A stretch of DNA of 64,000 nt from CAZUMW01 sp964621615 (GCA_964621615.1 CAZUMW010000003.1:62001-126000); one strand, 5' to 3'. Positions 7,977 through 17,044 are shown, counted from the first letter of the stretch. The notes: generated by a model not told the origin, from the sequence alone. Translations and numbers: made by a program.

Positions 7977-9221
7977 ATGAGCTCCATCATACATCCCGCA
8001 GCAGGCTATACCGCAGTCACCAGGCATGGATACCTGCGCGGTTTTCCCAAAGCAAAAAAGGCACAGACCGTTTCCGGTTTTGAGCGTTTTTCATCGCTGC
8101 AGAGGACCCCCGGCAGTTCCGCAGCCATTCAGCGTGCTGTGTCGCTTTTGTCCGAAAAAACAAGCAGCCTTGCAGCTGCGCTTGCTATGTTTTCTTTTCC
8201 TGCCGGCGCATCAGCACTGCAGTATCGCTCCGCAACGGTATCGGACTCAGAAAAAGCATCGGCCCGCGCAGCGGCCGGCGCGGAGGAAAAAACCTATACG
8301 CTTGACATCGATGCGGTTGCCTCGAAGAAAACGGTGAACAGCAGTGTGCTGGTCCGCGATGCCGCTGCAGCGGTATCCGACGGTTCGCACGCTTTTGTGC
8401 TGACTGTTGACGGCGAGGAGCATACCCTGAAGATCGACGTTAATAAAAGCGGCGATTCGCCTGATACCAACCGGGACGTGCTGAGAAAGGTTGCCCGCGC
8501 CGTTGAGTCCGCAAGCAGCGCGCTTGAAGCGTCGGTTCATGAATCAGAACGCAGCGCCTACAGCGCTATCGATGAAGATCTGACCGAAACGCTTGCCTAT
8601 CTTACCATACAGGCTGCCGAGGCAGGTGAAGAAAACGATTTCAGCCTCGAGGATGCTGCCGGCGGAAGTCTCCTCGCCGATCTCGGGCTTGACCACGTCA
8701 CAGTTTCGGGAAAAAATTCATCCTATTTGCTGAATAAAAATCGAGCAGCATCTGACAGCAATACGATTACTGCAGACAGCGGCCTGCTCGAATTTACTCT
8801 GCTTGAAAAAACCGGTGATCCGATCGAAATAACCGTAGCCGGCGGCGCCGATGAGCTTGCAAAAGATATTACCGGTCTTATCGCAGGATACAACGCCTAT
8901 ATTTCCTGGTTAGATGAAAACAGCGACCGCATTTCATCCGAGCTGAAAAACGCGCTGAGCCGCGATGTGCAGGCTATTTCTCGGGATCTCTCAGCTGCGG
9001 GTTTGAAGGTAACTGCAAACGGGATGGTGGGCGTAAGTAAGCAATTCGGGGAGATTCTGGAAGCCGAGACCGGCTCAGTTCGTGCGGCCCTTACCGGTGA
9101 TACCGGGCTGTTCACCATCGTAGCATCTCACCTGGAAACAGTGCAGGAGCTTGGTGCGTCGTCATATGCAGTCAGCTCAGATGAACAGACACAGGGGTTT
9201 GTCATCGATGTATATGCATGA
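7977..9221 (+). CDS. FliD-like (flagellar hook-associated protein 2 / filament cap-like) protein
   Basis: 414 aa without a signal peptide. Residues ~102-190 (KTYTLDIDAVASKKTVNSS, HAFVLTVDGEEHTLKIDV) resemble the FliD N-terminal and hook-associated repeat region, where YTLxVxxLA precedes an FxLxVDGxxxxI strand. Residues ~245-310 (LLEFTLLEKTGDPIEITVAG, DITGLIAGYNAYISWLDEN) resemble the FliD C-terminal domain, including the conserved xFVxAYN helix. No other flagellar gene is in the window. It could be a true cap from a dispersed flagellar regulon or a FliD-derived cytoplasmic or secreted protein. The family call is by motif resemblance only. Confidence 0.65.
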   Translation: MSSIIHPAAGYTAVTRHGYLRGFPKAKKAQTVSGFERFSSLQRTPGSSAAIQRAVSLLSEKTSSLAAALAMFSFPAGASALQYRSATVSDSEKASARAAAGAEEKTYTLDIDAVASKKTVNSSVLVRDAAAAVSDGSHAFVLTVDGEEHTLKIDVNKSGDSPDTNRDVLRKVARAVESASSALEASVHESERSAYSAIDEDLTETLAYLTIQAAEAGEENDFSLEDAAGGSLLADLGLDHVTVSGKNSSYLLNKNRAASDSNTITADSGLLEFTLLEKTGDPIEITVAGGADELAKDITGLIAGYNAYISWLDENSDRISSELKNALSRDVQAISRDLSAAGLKVTANGMVGVSKQFGEILEAETGSVRAALTGDTGLFTIVASHLETVQELGASSYAVSSDEQTQGFVIDVYA

Positions 9222-9253
9222 GATGGATCCTGGGGGAGCCGCTTTCTTTTTTA

Positions 9254-10033
9254 TCACCGTGGAGCGGGGAAGCCGATCTGCCTCCTGACGTTTCGGTATT
9301 GTGCAGTAAAACCCAGATCCCTGTTTCGGATAGTCAGGGTTTCCTCTTGCTTTGCTTCAGCCGTTTTCCCTTTCACAAAGCTGAAAAGCGATATGAGCGA
9401 GGGCTTTCCCGCACGGGGAACGACATGAATCTCTCGCTCACAGGAAAACCCTGTCGTTTCTGCTGCGTTGATAACCCGCTCTGTGTATTGATAGGGGTAC
9501 ACGGTTATGAAATGCCCTTGTGGAACACACAGCCGGGATGCTGCATCAAAATAGTCATGAATCGACCCCTTGAGCTCAAAGCGCACCCTCGCCCGGTCAG
9601 TATGGGGGCTGACCGGGCCTTCCTCCGGCTGATAATAGGGAGGGGATGAGGTGATGAATTCAAAAGAGCGCTTCAGGTGCAGGCGGCGCAGGTCTCCGTT
9701 TATCAGCAGAAAACGGCTGTCAAGGGCGTTTGTGGCAAGCGAGCGGCGGGCAAGCCGTGACCGCTGATTTTGAATTTCGACCCCGATGCCGGCAAGCCCG
9801 GGAAATGACCACATCACGATCATGGGAACGCTGCACAGGCCAGATCCCAGGTCAATAAACATGTCCGGAATTGAGCTCATCCGCCTAAGCGTGCGTACCG
9901 CCATCCAGCCGGCAAGCATGTCATCGGTAGTGTAGCGCTGGCCCTCCCGGGGCTGATATATGACATAGCCGCCCGACAGGGTATCACAGCGGATGTGCAG
10001 GTTTCTTTTTGTGCTTTTTGAGATTTTGTGCAT
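9254..10033 (-). CDS. TrmN6-like SAM-dependent N6-adenine methyltransferase
   Basis: 259 aa. Rossmann methyltransferase with motif I FIDLGSGLCSVPMIV and motif IV SSPPYY (the [N/D/S]PPY motif of N6-adenine and N5-glutamine methyltransferases). The YxPREGQRYTTDDMLAGW segment before motif I matches the pattern in TrmN6 (tRNA1-Val A37 methyltransferase), which reads QPxxGYRxxxDxxLLA. Serine replaces the usual Asn in NPPY, which the family tolerates. It is convergent with the FliD-like gene, with a 32-bp gap. tRNA modification is the best guess. Confidence 0.8.
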   Translation of the reverse strand: MHKISKSTKRNLHIRCDTLSGGYVIYQPREGQRYTTDDMLAGWMAVRTLRRMSSIPDMFIDLGSGLCSVPMIVMWSFPGLAGIGVEIQNQRSRLARRSLATNALDSRFLLINGDLRRLHLKRSFEFITSSPPYYQPEEGPVSPHTDRARVRFELKGSIHDYFDAASRLCVPQGHFITVYPYQYTERVINAAETTGFSCEREIHVVPRAGKPSLISLFSFVKGKTAEAKQEETLTIRNRDLGFTAQYRNVRRQIGFPAPR

Positions 10034-10162
10034 TTTTCATATAGTAACGGAGAACGTGCTGTGTCAGCAACAGGAAAAATTTATTGTGTGCTGGATAGCG
10101 ACTTTGCTCGGCGGATATTTTTTTTTGCTTTTTCCAGTGACTTTAAATAAAATCGTTTAATT

Positions 10163-10450
10163 ATGGATACCGTTGAAAAACTGTGTGATCTTCTTGTTGA
10201 CGTTGAAGCTGCCTATCTTTTCGGCTCGTGCGCCTATGGCAGGGAAGATGAGTACAGCGATCTGGACATTATGATTGTTAGCGAAACAAACGAGGATTTT
10301 TTCCACCGGCATAAAGAGTTTCCACAATTGTATGAACTTGGCCGTCCCATCGATCTTTTCGTCTACACACCCGAAGAATTCAAACAAATGAAAGAAGCCA
10401 AAAACCCGTTTGTAATGAATATACTCAAAACAGGAATACGGATTAGATGA
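10163..10450 (+). CDS. MNT-type nucleotidyltransferase (antitoxin of HEPN/MNT pair)
   Basis: 95 aa minimal nucleotidyltransferase with the catalytic signature YLFGSCAYGREDEYSDLDIM (GSxxxGx5SDxD). In HEPN/MNT toxin-antitoxin pairs this protein neutralises the HEPN RNase, in characterised cases by AMPylating a tyrosine. Its stop overlaps the HEPN start in ATGA (10447-10450), the usual translationally coupled arrangement. Because the HEPN gene is now split, this may be a surviving orphan antitoxin. Confidence 0.88.
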   Translation: MDTVEKLCDLLVDVEAAYLFGSCAYGREDEYSDLDIMIVSETNEDFFHRHKEFPQLYELGRPIDLFVYTPEEFKQMKEAKNPFVMNILKTGIRIR

Positions 10451-11022
10451 AAAACAGTACGGAAGAATCACGGCGCTGGCTGGCGCAATCGCACAATGAT
10501 CTTAAATTTGCACAGCTGGCATATGCGGAAAAGTATTATTCACAGTGCTGTTTTATTGTCTCCTTCGGGGTTTAAAACCCTCGCCTTTAGGCGAAGAATG
10601 ATTATTGGCTCAGAACGTGCTGTTCGTATAGGGTGCTTACCCTCAGGAGAATTTTTGTAGTTATGTGTTTTTCCTTTAGTCCCGACACGTCGGGAAAACT
10701 GAATCCACCGGCTTGTAGCCGGTGGTATTTCAATTCCCAGCAGTCGGCAGAGAAAGCAGTTAAGGCTGTGCACTACGGGAGCGGTGAACGGTTTGTAACC
10801 GGACACTCGATTTTTAAATTGCTCAGCACTCTCCAGCAAAAGGTTTCCGGTGATATAATTGAGAAAGCAAAAGTGCTTGATCAGTTTTATATCGCAGCCA
10901 GGTATCCAAACGGGTTGCCCGGAGGTGCTCCATATGAGGTGTTTACGCAGTCGCAGGCAAATGAGGCGCTGGAACATGCACAGCAGGTGTATGCCTGGGC
11001 ACATAATGAGCTGAAAGGATAA
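10447..11022 (+). pseudogene. HEPN-domain toxin gene, disrupted by insertion
   Basis: The 5' part (10447-10557) encodes MKNSTEESRRWLAQSHNDLK and then ends YYSQCCFI. The frame hits TAA inside the inserted DNA (10570s). The 3' part resumes at ~10735 with SQQSAEKAVKAVHYGSGERF and runs to the stop at 11022. Joining the two restores the family consensus (A-x-F-x-x-Q-Q-A-A-E-K-A-x-K-A), so the insertion removes ~177 bp-worth of continuity without apparent loss of host bases. The restored protein is ~132 aa, normal for HEPN (PF05168), with the late YIAARYPN block. A 3' fragment could in theory be made from an internal start, but the intact toxin cannot. Confidence 0.85.
10558..10734. mobile_element. 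IS200/IS605-type miniature element (PATE-like) inserted in the HEPN gene
   Basis: About 177 bp with no transposase. The left end has subterminal hairpins (GGGTTTAAAACCC and TCGCCTTTAGGCGA). The right end has CCCGACACGTCGGG and then CCACCGGCTTGTAGCCGGTGG split as a 9-bp stem with TGT loop, just before TTTCAAT. Palindromic ends without terminal inverted repeats or target duplication, placed directly after TTTATT, are the hallmarks of HUH Y1-transposed IS200/IS605 elements. Exact ends are inferred from restoring the HEPN reading frame. The right end resembles those that carry omega-RNA scaffolds in tnpB-bearing relatives; that is speculation. Confidence 0.75.
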
Positions 11023-11058
11023 AAGATATGTGATTCACGTTTCCAAAAAGGGACATGC

Positions 11059-12228
11059 TCACAATATCTTATTTGCAATATAGCCCAGTATGAGAACCTG
11101 AGGAACTGCGGCAATCGGCAGAAAGACAGCGGTTTTTTTGCCGACATTTGACCAGAGCAGCCCGATTTCGGTATAGTCGGTAACGACTCCGGCCATGAGG
11201 AATACAAAGCTGTTGCCGACGGCGCCGGTTTGTTTGAAGATTTCAAAAGCGATCGGCGCCGACCCTTCCGAGCACACCTCAATCACCGTGGCAAACGCAA
11301 GCGTTATAATAAGGCCCATCAGGGTCGGCCCCATGTAGTTCATGAAAAAATCGGATGGAATATATGCGCCGGCAAGAGCGGCCAGGCCCATGCCGATAAG
11401 AATCCACCACAGCACCATGTTGCCCAGAGATACCGCCCCGCTCCAGATGCCGCTTAGATCCTTATGCAGTCGATCCATGGAAAAACAGTATCCCCGGTAC
11501 CGCTGCTTTATGTCTGCGACGATAGAGAACTCTTTTCCCACCTGAACGCTGTTCGGGTTTTGTTCGATAACACCTGCTCGCTCCAGGATCTGGTAGATGA
11601 ACCCGGTTATCACGGCTATCAAAATTGCCGCGCCGATTATATAAAAGGCTTTCAGTCCGAAAAAGCCGATAAGCAGGATGGTAAGCGGCATGTTCGCCCA
11701 GGGGCTTGCAAGTAAAAAGGCCACAACTGCAGCATTTGCCGCTCCTTTTTTGTGAAGCTGGATAGAAAGGGCGAGAATACCGTGGGAGCATGTGCTCATT
11801 AAAAAGCCGGTCACAACAGCATACGGTATTGTTCTTTTGAGCGGCCGGGCAAGAATGTGTGAAATATACTCGCGGGGAATAAAGTGATCGATCAGGCCGC
11901 CGATACCCAGCCCGAGCAGCACCGCCCACCAGAGTGTGGATACATACATCATCAGCCGAGACCGGAAGGGGGCAAGCAGCGGTATCGGATAGGATGCAAG
12001 CACAAGGATCAGCAGCGCGCCTGAAATAATAATGGTTTTATTTGTGTACCAATGCTTTTTGTGGTGCCCGGCCCGTGCATCGGCCAGCTGCTGCTCGGGA
12101 ATGTAGTAGTCGCGGGCGAATTTTTCCATGCACCGGGGGTTGCAGAAATAATAATCAGTGCCGCTGTATGACAATCTGAGGCCGGTTTTTTCATCCACCT
12201 GCATGCCGCAGACAGGATCCTGTGCCAT
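11059..12228 (-). CDS. YHS-domain permease of the DUF318/ArsP-like (SO_0444 Cu/Zn efflux) family
   Basis: 389 aa from ATG 12228, preceded by GGAGGG at 7 bp. Residues 2-40 form a YHS metal-binding domain (DPVCGMQVD ... YYFCNPRCMEKFARDY). There follow ~8-10 membrane segments of the DUF318 permease type with paired family blocks GFLMSTCSHGILALSIQLHK and IEVCSEGSAPIAFEIF, each carrying a cysteine in a membrane segment. Related proteins export copper/zinc or organoarsenicals. The YHS domain suggests a soft metal is captured on the cytoplasmic side. No regulator gene is adjacent. Substrate is an inference. Confidence 0.85.
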   Translation of the reverse strand: MAQDPVCGMQVDEKTGLRLSYSGTDYYFCNPRCMEKFARDYYIPEQQLADARAGHHKKHWYTNKTIIISGALLILVLASYPIPLLAPFRSRLMMYVSTLWWAVLLGLGIGGLIDHFIPREYISHILARPLKRTIPYAVVTGFLMSTCSHGILALSIQLHKKGAANAAVVAFLLASPWANMPLTILLIGFFGLKAFYIIGAAILIAVITGFIYQILERAGVIEQNPNSVQVGKEFSIVADIKQRYRGYCFSMDRLHKDLSGIWSGAVSLGNMVLWWILIGMGLAALAGAYIPSDFFMNYMGPTLMGLIITLAFATVIEVCSEGSAPIAFEIFKQTGAVGNSFVFLMAGVVTDYTEIGLLWSNVGKKTAVFLPIAAVPQVLILGYIANKIL

Positions 12229-12656
12229 GTGTTTTCCCTCCAAGAGCAATTCACTTTTTTTTGCTTGCTCCAAAGAGCGCAGCATCCGCTGCTGCGTAAT
12301 AAAGTGAAAAAAAAGGGTACCCTGCAACGTGATCCGGCTTTGTATGGATACCTTCGCGGCACGATTGTAGCCGGCGAGGCGCCAAACTCGCCGCTGCAGG
12401 CGGGGGCTCATAGATTCCGCCCTTTTGACCCGGCTGCACTCGGCTGCGTTGCAATAGGATGAGTAAAGACCACACAGGGGCGGAGCATCCATCCTGCGTA
12501 GCAGGCTGTAGTAGAGGACGCAAACCCAACCGCACCTGTTCTGTCTGTTCTAACAAATAATTCCAGGAGCAAGAAAGTTCAAGGTGGTTTAGCAGTCGCT
12601 ATTTAAATTTTATAATCCTGAATTTTTTGAAAAGGGTATAAGGGGGGCAAGCGGGT
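12229..12656. other. Gene-free stretch
   Basis: About 430 bp between the permease start and the terminator of the seven-gene operon. Open frames here lack ribosome sites and recognisable protein sequence. No RNA gene, repeat or clear promoter was identified. It must hold the permease promoter. Confidence 0.4.
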
Positions 12657-12691
12657 AAAAAAGGCAGCAGACGAAGCGTCTGCTGCCTTTT
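12657..12691 (-). terminator. Rho-independent terminator of the seven-gene electron-transfer operon
   Basis: A perfect 11-bp stem, GGCAGCAGACG (12663-12673) with CGTCTGCTGCC (12677-12687), loop AAG, flanked by A6 on the left and T4 on the right. It ends minus-strand transcription ~23 bp after the flavoprotein stop. Confidence 0.9.
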
Positions 12692-12713
12692 GTGAACGCT
12701 TTTGAGAGGGATG

Positions 12714-14048
12714 TTACGACATGCTGTCGCTGAGCGTCCGCGACTGCTGCTTGCAGATTTTTTCCCATATTTCAGGGCGCTCACGCTGTATCTGGTCATC
12801 CTTTTTGTGAATCTCACGCCACATCATGCGCGGCGAGTCATACTGGCTCCAGCTGCCGTTCATGGTTACATCATCAAGAAGCGAGAACAGGTACACGACT
12901 TCTTCATCGGTATAGTACGGGATAAGGGCATAGCCGCTGGTAACCTGCATCATTCCGTCATCGTTAAACTCAAAGGTTTCAAGCCAGGTCTTCGTATACT
13001 CTTCAAAGCCGGGCTTTCCTTCAAGCTCTTTTTCAATGGCGTCAGCCGCCCAGTAGGCGCAGTTAAGCGCTCCCTGTGCCTGGGTTTCAACAAATGCAGC
13101 AGCGTCGCCGATCATGAGGCAGTTACCCTTGTACGGCTTTTTAAGCGGTGAAAAAGCCTTGGTGCAGCAGCAGTGGGACTGCTCGATTTTTGCGTTTTCA
13201 AACATATAGGCAACAGGGCTCTTTTTAGTGAAGAACTCAAAAAGGTCCCCGGGCATCTGCTTGGGGTGCCCGATGAGAATGACGTCCGCCCAGTCAAAGT
13301 GCCCCGCAGGGCCGGTTCCCAGAAGAGGAGCGAAGTTGGAGCCGTAGCACAGGCCCCAGAAGCCGCGCCACTCATGAGGGCTGTAGTCACGTACATTTGA
13401 CATATACACAGCAAGGGTAAGCGCTGAGGCAAAGTATACCCGGTCCTCGTTCATGCCAAGCGAGTTTGCAATCTGTGCGCTGGCTCCGTCTGCGCCGATC
13501 AGCTTTCTGGCATGCATCCTGAACCGTTTGCCCTTGCTGACGCACTTGAGCTCAACGCCGTCGGCGGAGTCAATTACATCATAGCAGGTGGTCTCATTTA
13601 TGTAATCAATCCCGAGCGGCAGCACTTCGTCGAGAAGCTGCTGAAGCAGCCCCGCCTTGTCATATTTCCAGGCAAAGGGGCTTTTGTCCGGCCAGGCATA
13701 GTGGGCGTTGTGCTCGAGCTTTGCAGAGTGATACAGCTTATCCGTCACAGGACACAGGGGGCCGACATAGTCCACTTCCCAGTCGAAGCGCGATGATTTA
13801 ATCTTGTTGTGGCTTTTTTCGCTGACAAAGCCGTCCGGTCCGATCGGCTCGCCCGGCTCAACAATGATTGTGTCGCCGTTGTAGCCCTCGTCCAGAATAA
13901 AGTGCTCGCTGCAGTAGCGGGTCATTTTTGAAATATCGGCACGCTTTTCAATCACGGCAACCTTGAGCCCTTTTTTGGCCGCCCATTTTGCCGCGTGCAG
14001 CCCGCCGGGTCCGGCTCCGACGATCGCAAGATCATAGACAACAGACAT
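12714..14048 (-). CDS. FAD-dependent oxidoreductase, geranylgeranyl-reductase-like
   Basis: 444 aa from ATG 14048, which has AAGGAGG upstream. The N-terminal FAD site is DLAIVGAGPGGLHAAKWAAK. The C-terminal FAD/ribityl motif is CLMIGDAAAFVETQAQGALN, as in the geranylgeranyl reductase / FixC / digeranylgeranylglycerophospholipid reductase group. The segment HCCCTKAF has three consecutive cysteines. Such flavoproteins reduce C=C bonds or accept electrons from quinols, Etf or ferredoxin. It is the last gene of the operon and may be the acceptor end of the complex built from the upstream Fe-S and NADH-binding subunits. The substrate is unknown; isoprenoid or quinone-like is inference only. Confidence 0.82.
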   Translation of the reverse strand: MSVVYDLAIVGAGPGGLHAAKWAAKKGLKVAVIEKRADISKMTRYCSEHFILDEGYNGDTIIVEPGEPIGPDGFVSEKSHNKIKSSRFDWEVDYVGPLCPVTDKLYHSAKLEHNAHYAWPDKSPFAWKYDKAGLLQQLLDEVLPLGIDYINETTCYDVIDSADGVELKCVSKGKRFRMHARKLIGADGASAQIANSLGMNEDRVYFASALTLAVYMSNVRDYSPHEWRGFWGLCYGSNFAPLLGTGPAGHFDWADVILIGHPKQMPGDLFEFFTKKSPVAYMFENAKIEQSHCCCTKAFSPLKKPYKGNCLMIGDAAAFVETQAQGALNCAYWAADAIEKELEGKPGFEEYTKTWLETFEFNDDGMMQVTSGYALIPYYTDEEVVYLFSLLDDVTMNGSWSQYDSPRMMWREIHKKDDQIQRERPEIWEKICKQQSRTLSDSMS

Positions 14049-14080
14049 GTCTGTTTCCTCCTTACTGAATAAGTGTTGTA

Positions 14081-15019
14081 TTAGCTTATTGCGCCAACCG
14101 GGCAATAGATTTCACAGGTGTGACAGGCCATGCAGTTGTTCTGAAACACCATGGATTTTTTATCATAGCCGCCTTTGTCCTCAAGCTCAAGCGCGCCCAC
14201 CGGGCAGTTTTCCATACAGGAGCCGCACCCGAGGCACTTGTCGGTGTCGATCTCAGGGTACTTTCTGCATGAGGGGCACAGGTTGAAAAACTGCGGCAGA
14301 AAATGAAACTCTTTGGTCAGCTTGTCAAGGTGCGGGACCGGAGCGTACGGGTTTCCGCACTTGGTACAGGTTTTCAGCGGATATTCCACCTGCCAGTTAA
14401 GAATTTCCCGCTTCGGCCCTTCCTGCTCACAGCCCTCGGGAGAGCAGGCTGCCGAAGATTCAAGATCGTTTTTCTTGATAATTCCGGTCGGGCAGACGAA
14501 CGCGCACGATCCGCAGGCGATGCAGTCTTCAGCAGACTGATGAAACGGGCTGTCAACAACCTTTTCTGCCCCTTTGCCGGCAAACTGAATTGCCGCTGCG
14601 CCGACGACCTCGTTGCATGCCCTGACGCACAGTCCGCAGAGAATACAGTATTCATTGTCTTTGCCCCACTCTGCTGAGCTGTCCGCGAGGCCGTATTCCT
14701 GTGCAAGCTGCTGAACGATTTTCACATTCGGGCAGCGGGCGAGCAGCAGCTCCAGCACGAGCTTGCGGCCTTCAATGACCCGCGGGCTGTCGGTTTTAAC
14801 GATCATGCCGTCCTCGACCGGATAGGTGCACGATGCTTCGATTGATTTGCGTTTGTTTTTTTCTATTTCCACGATGCACAAACGGCAGGCCCCGTAGCCT
14901 TCAAGGGCGTCGTTGTAGCAGAGGGTGGGGATATCGATGCCGTTGGCGCGTGCAGCCTCGAGCACCGTCGTTCCTTCCTGTGCTTTGATCTTTTTTCCAT
15001 TAATTGTCAGTTTAACCAT
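14081..15019 (-). CDS. NuoG-N/HoxU-like multi-cluster iron-sulfur protein
   Basis: 312 aa, start at ATG 15019 with AAGGAAGG. Domains in order: plant-type [2Fe-2S] (Cys34, 45, 48, 64); two [4Fe-4S] clusters (Cys125/128/131/135 in CILCGLCVRAC; Cys166/169/172/176 in CIACGSCAFVC); a CxxC...CxxC zinc-ribbon-like knuckle (Cys218/221, 248/251); and a C-terminal 2[4Fe-4S] ferredoxin (Cys262-272, Cys296-306). The His-Cys3 cluster of NuoG is absent (LLLARCPNVK replaces the HPxDCxxC block). It is likely the electron wire between the NuoF-like subunit and the flavoprotein. All cluster ligands look intact, in contrast to the NuoE- and NuoF-like neighbours. Confidence 0.9.
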   Translation of the reverse strand: MVKLTINGKKIKAQEGTTVLEAARANGIDIPTLCYNDALEGYGACRLCIVEIEKNKRKSIEASCTYPVEDGMIVKTDSPRVIEGRKLVLELLLARCPNVKIVQQLAQEYGLADSSAEWGKDNEYCILCGLCVRACNEVVGAAAIQFAGKGAEKVVDSPFHQSAEDCIACGSCAFVCPTGIIKKNDLESSAACSPEGCEQEGPKREILNWQVEYPLKTCTKCGNPYAPVPHLDKLTKEFHFLPQFFNLCPSCRKYPEIDTDKCLGCGSCMENCPVGALELEDKGGYDKKSMVFQNNCMACHTCEIYCPVGAIS

Positions 15020-15046
15020 CGGTCCTTCCTTTATCCCTGTTGGTGA

Positions 15047-17044
15047 TTACTGGTTTATTTTTTTAAGCATCCGGCTGTTTACGTCTTTGGGAAAGTGCTT
15101 GATGACGCTCAGTATCGGAGCTGCGGCGGTTTTGCCAAGCGCGCAGAAGCAGGTGTTGTTCATTGCATCGCCCATTCGCTTGATAACGGCGATCTGCTCC
15201 TTAGTGCCGCGCCCTTCTGCCAGAGTGGTTACTATTTCGCTTATGCGCTTTACGCCCTCTCTGCAGGGCGTGCACTTGCCGCACGATTCCTCAAGAAAAA
15301 ACTCGGTTAGAAACCGCGCCAGCTCCACAACATCGGTGTCTTCGTCAGCAACCAGCAGGCCTCCGGAGCCCAGCAGCGTGCCCGCTTTTGCAAGCGCATC
15401 GTAGTCGAGCTTTGTTTTGAGCGATTTAGCGGGAAGCACTCCGCCGGAAGGGCCTCCTGTCTGAAACGCTTTCACCTTTTTGCCGCTCGCGGTGCCACCG
15501 CCGAAGGTGCTGATTATGTCCTCGATTTTTATGCCCATGGGCACTTCGACCCAGCAGGGCTGAGCGACGTTTCCTGAAAGTGCGACTATTTTAGTTCCTT
15601 TGCTCGACGGGGTGCCTATGCCGGCAAACCACGTGCCGCCCTTGAGGACGATGGCCGGGATATTTGAAAGCGTTTCAAGGTTATTGACAACTGTCGGCTT
15701 GCCGAAAAGTCCCCTTTCAACCGGAAGCGGCGGGCGGGGACGGGGCTCGCCGAAGGTTCCTCCAAGAGAGTTTAAAAGCGCGGTTTCCTCTCCGCACACA
15801 TAAGCTCCGCCGCCGCGCTTAACGGTCAGGTCAAAAGAAAAGCCGGTTCCCATAATGTTGCGGCCCAGAAGGCCCATGCTGCGCGCCTGGTCTGCTGCTG
15901 CCTGGACGCGCTCTGCTGCAAGCAGGTAGCGATCGCTCAGGTATACATAGCCGTGCTGTGCGCCAACCGCATAGCCGGCGAGCATCATTCCCTCTATCAG
16001 CATGTGCGGATCCGACTCCAGATAGCTTTTGTGAAGGCCGATTTCAGGGTCGCCCTCGCTGCCGTTGCACACAATGTATTTAACGTCGCCGTCTGCTTTG
16101 CTGCAGGCCTCCCACTTAATGCCGGCGGGAAAGCCGGCGCCGCCGCGGCCGCGAAGCTTGGAGGTTTTTACTTCTTTCACCACGTCTGCAGGCTTCATGC
16201 CGGTAAGGGCTTTTGTCAGTGCGCTGTAGCCGCCCAGCGCTATATACTCTTCAATGCGCTCGGGGCTTACGGTGCCGCAGTTTCTGCTCACTATCTGTTC
16301 CTGCGATTTATAGAAATCGTGTTTGCTCTGTTCCTTTATGCCGGTGAAGGATTTCGGAAGCGTGCCTTTTGAATAGGTGATTGAATCGGAAACCACATCG
16401 GATTTCACTTTGTCGCAGCGCATGAGCGCCAGGTCCTCAACCACTTTTCCGCTGGATATTGACGATACGATATCGGCAGCGCGATCGGCAGTGACGTTTC
16501 CGTAGGTGATCCGCGGCTTTCCTTCCTTAATGACGCTCACCACCGGCTCGGCAAAGCTCATGCCGTTGCTGCCCACCAGCACCACGTCCGCTTTCACTTT
16601 CTTTTTTTTCAGCTCAGCCTGAAGTGCCGCGGCAACGGATGCCGATCCCTTTGCAAGCCCGCAGCTCGCCGCGCCGACGGTTATGCGGGTGGTTTTCGGC
16701 ACCAGAAGGTCCATGCCCTGCTTTTTGATTTTATCCAGATCGGCAGGCGATGACACTTTGCCCTTCGGCTTCCAGCTTACTTTTGTCGATACCGGAGAGT
16801 CATTTTTCGCTGTCTGCTTTTTATCGATCCCCAGAGCAGCCATGAGCGCGCTGCGCTGCGGCTCGGGCAGGTCCTCGGAAACAAAGGTCTCAACCAGCTT
16901 TTTGCTCACCTTCTTTCCGGCTGCTTTATTTGTCAGCATTTGAAGCAGCTTCGGCTTGACCGCCGCGCGCATCCCTTCGGGCACTGCAGCAATCACCTTG
17001 TCAAATGCCTTTTGTCCGTCAGGTAACCACTTAATATCTGCCAT
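15047..17044 (-). CDS. NuoF/HndC-like NADH-binding flavoprotein with extra N-terminal domain
   Basis: 665 aa, start ATG 17044 with AAAGGAG. Residues 1-73 are a helical domain shared with the NuoE-like protein. Residues ~118-200 have the thioredoxin-like fold normally carrying [2Fe-2S] in HndC/HydB proteins, but only Cys128 remains (GSNGMSFAEP where GCxGxCxxxP is expected). Residues ~280-660 are the NuoF core: RGRGGAGFPAGIKW, YVCGEETALLNSLGG, and the [4Fe-4S] site SCGKCTPCREG (~587-597) with NTCFCALG (~632). FMN and NADH sites look preserved. The family NADExxEP motif reads NGSEGDPE. There is no C-terminal ferredoxin domain of the bifurcating HydB type. Likely oxidises NADH or reduces NAD+. 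Confidence 0.9.
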   Translation of the reverse strand: MADIKWLPDGQKAFDKVIAAVPEGMRAAVKPKLLQMLTNKAAGKKVSKKLVETFVSEDLPEPQRSALMAALGIDKKQTAKNDSPVSTKVSWKPKGKVSSPADLDKIKKQGMDLLVPKTTRITVGAASCGLAKGSASVAAALQAELKKKKVKADVVLVGSNGMSFAEPVVSVIKEGKPRITYGNVTADRAADIVSSISSGKVVEDLALMRCDKVKSDVVSDSITYSKGTLPKSFTGIKEQSKHDFYKSQEQIVSRNCGTVSPERIEEYIALGGYSALTKALTGMKPADVVKEVKTSKLRGRGGAGFPAGIKWEACSKADGDVKYIVCNGSEGDPEIGLHKSYLESDPHMLIEGMMLAGYAVGAQHGYVYLSDRYLLAAERVQAAADQARSMGLLGRNIMGTGFSFDLTVKRGGGAYVCGEETALLNSLGGTFGEPRPRPPLPVERGLFGKPTVVNNLETLSNIPAIVLKGGTWFAGIGTPSSKGTKIVALSGNVAQPCWVEVPMGIKIEDIISTFGGGTASGKKVKAFQTGGPSGGVLPAKSLKTKLDYDALAKAGTLLGSGGLLVADEDTDVVELARFLTEFFLEESCGKCTPCREGVKRISEIVTTLAEGRGTKEQIAVIKRMGDAMNNTCFCALGKTAAAPILSVIKHFPKDVNSRMLKKINQ

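Noticed and set aside
9218..9649. 143-codon plus-strand frame
   Set aside because: It is antisense to the TrmN6-like methyltransferase, which has clear motifs.
10540..11004. 154-codon minus-strand frame across the HEPN gene
   Set aside because: It is antisense to the restored HEPN gene and runs through the inserted element.
12229..12556. Frames upstream of the permease, including a long N-terminal extension of it
   Set aside because: The permease has a strong ribosome site at its YHS-domain start (12228), and upstream residues are unlike any domain.
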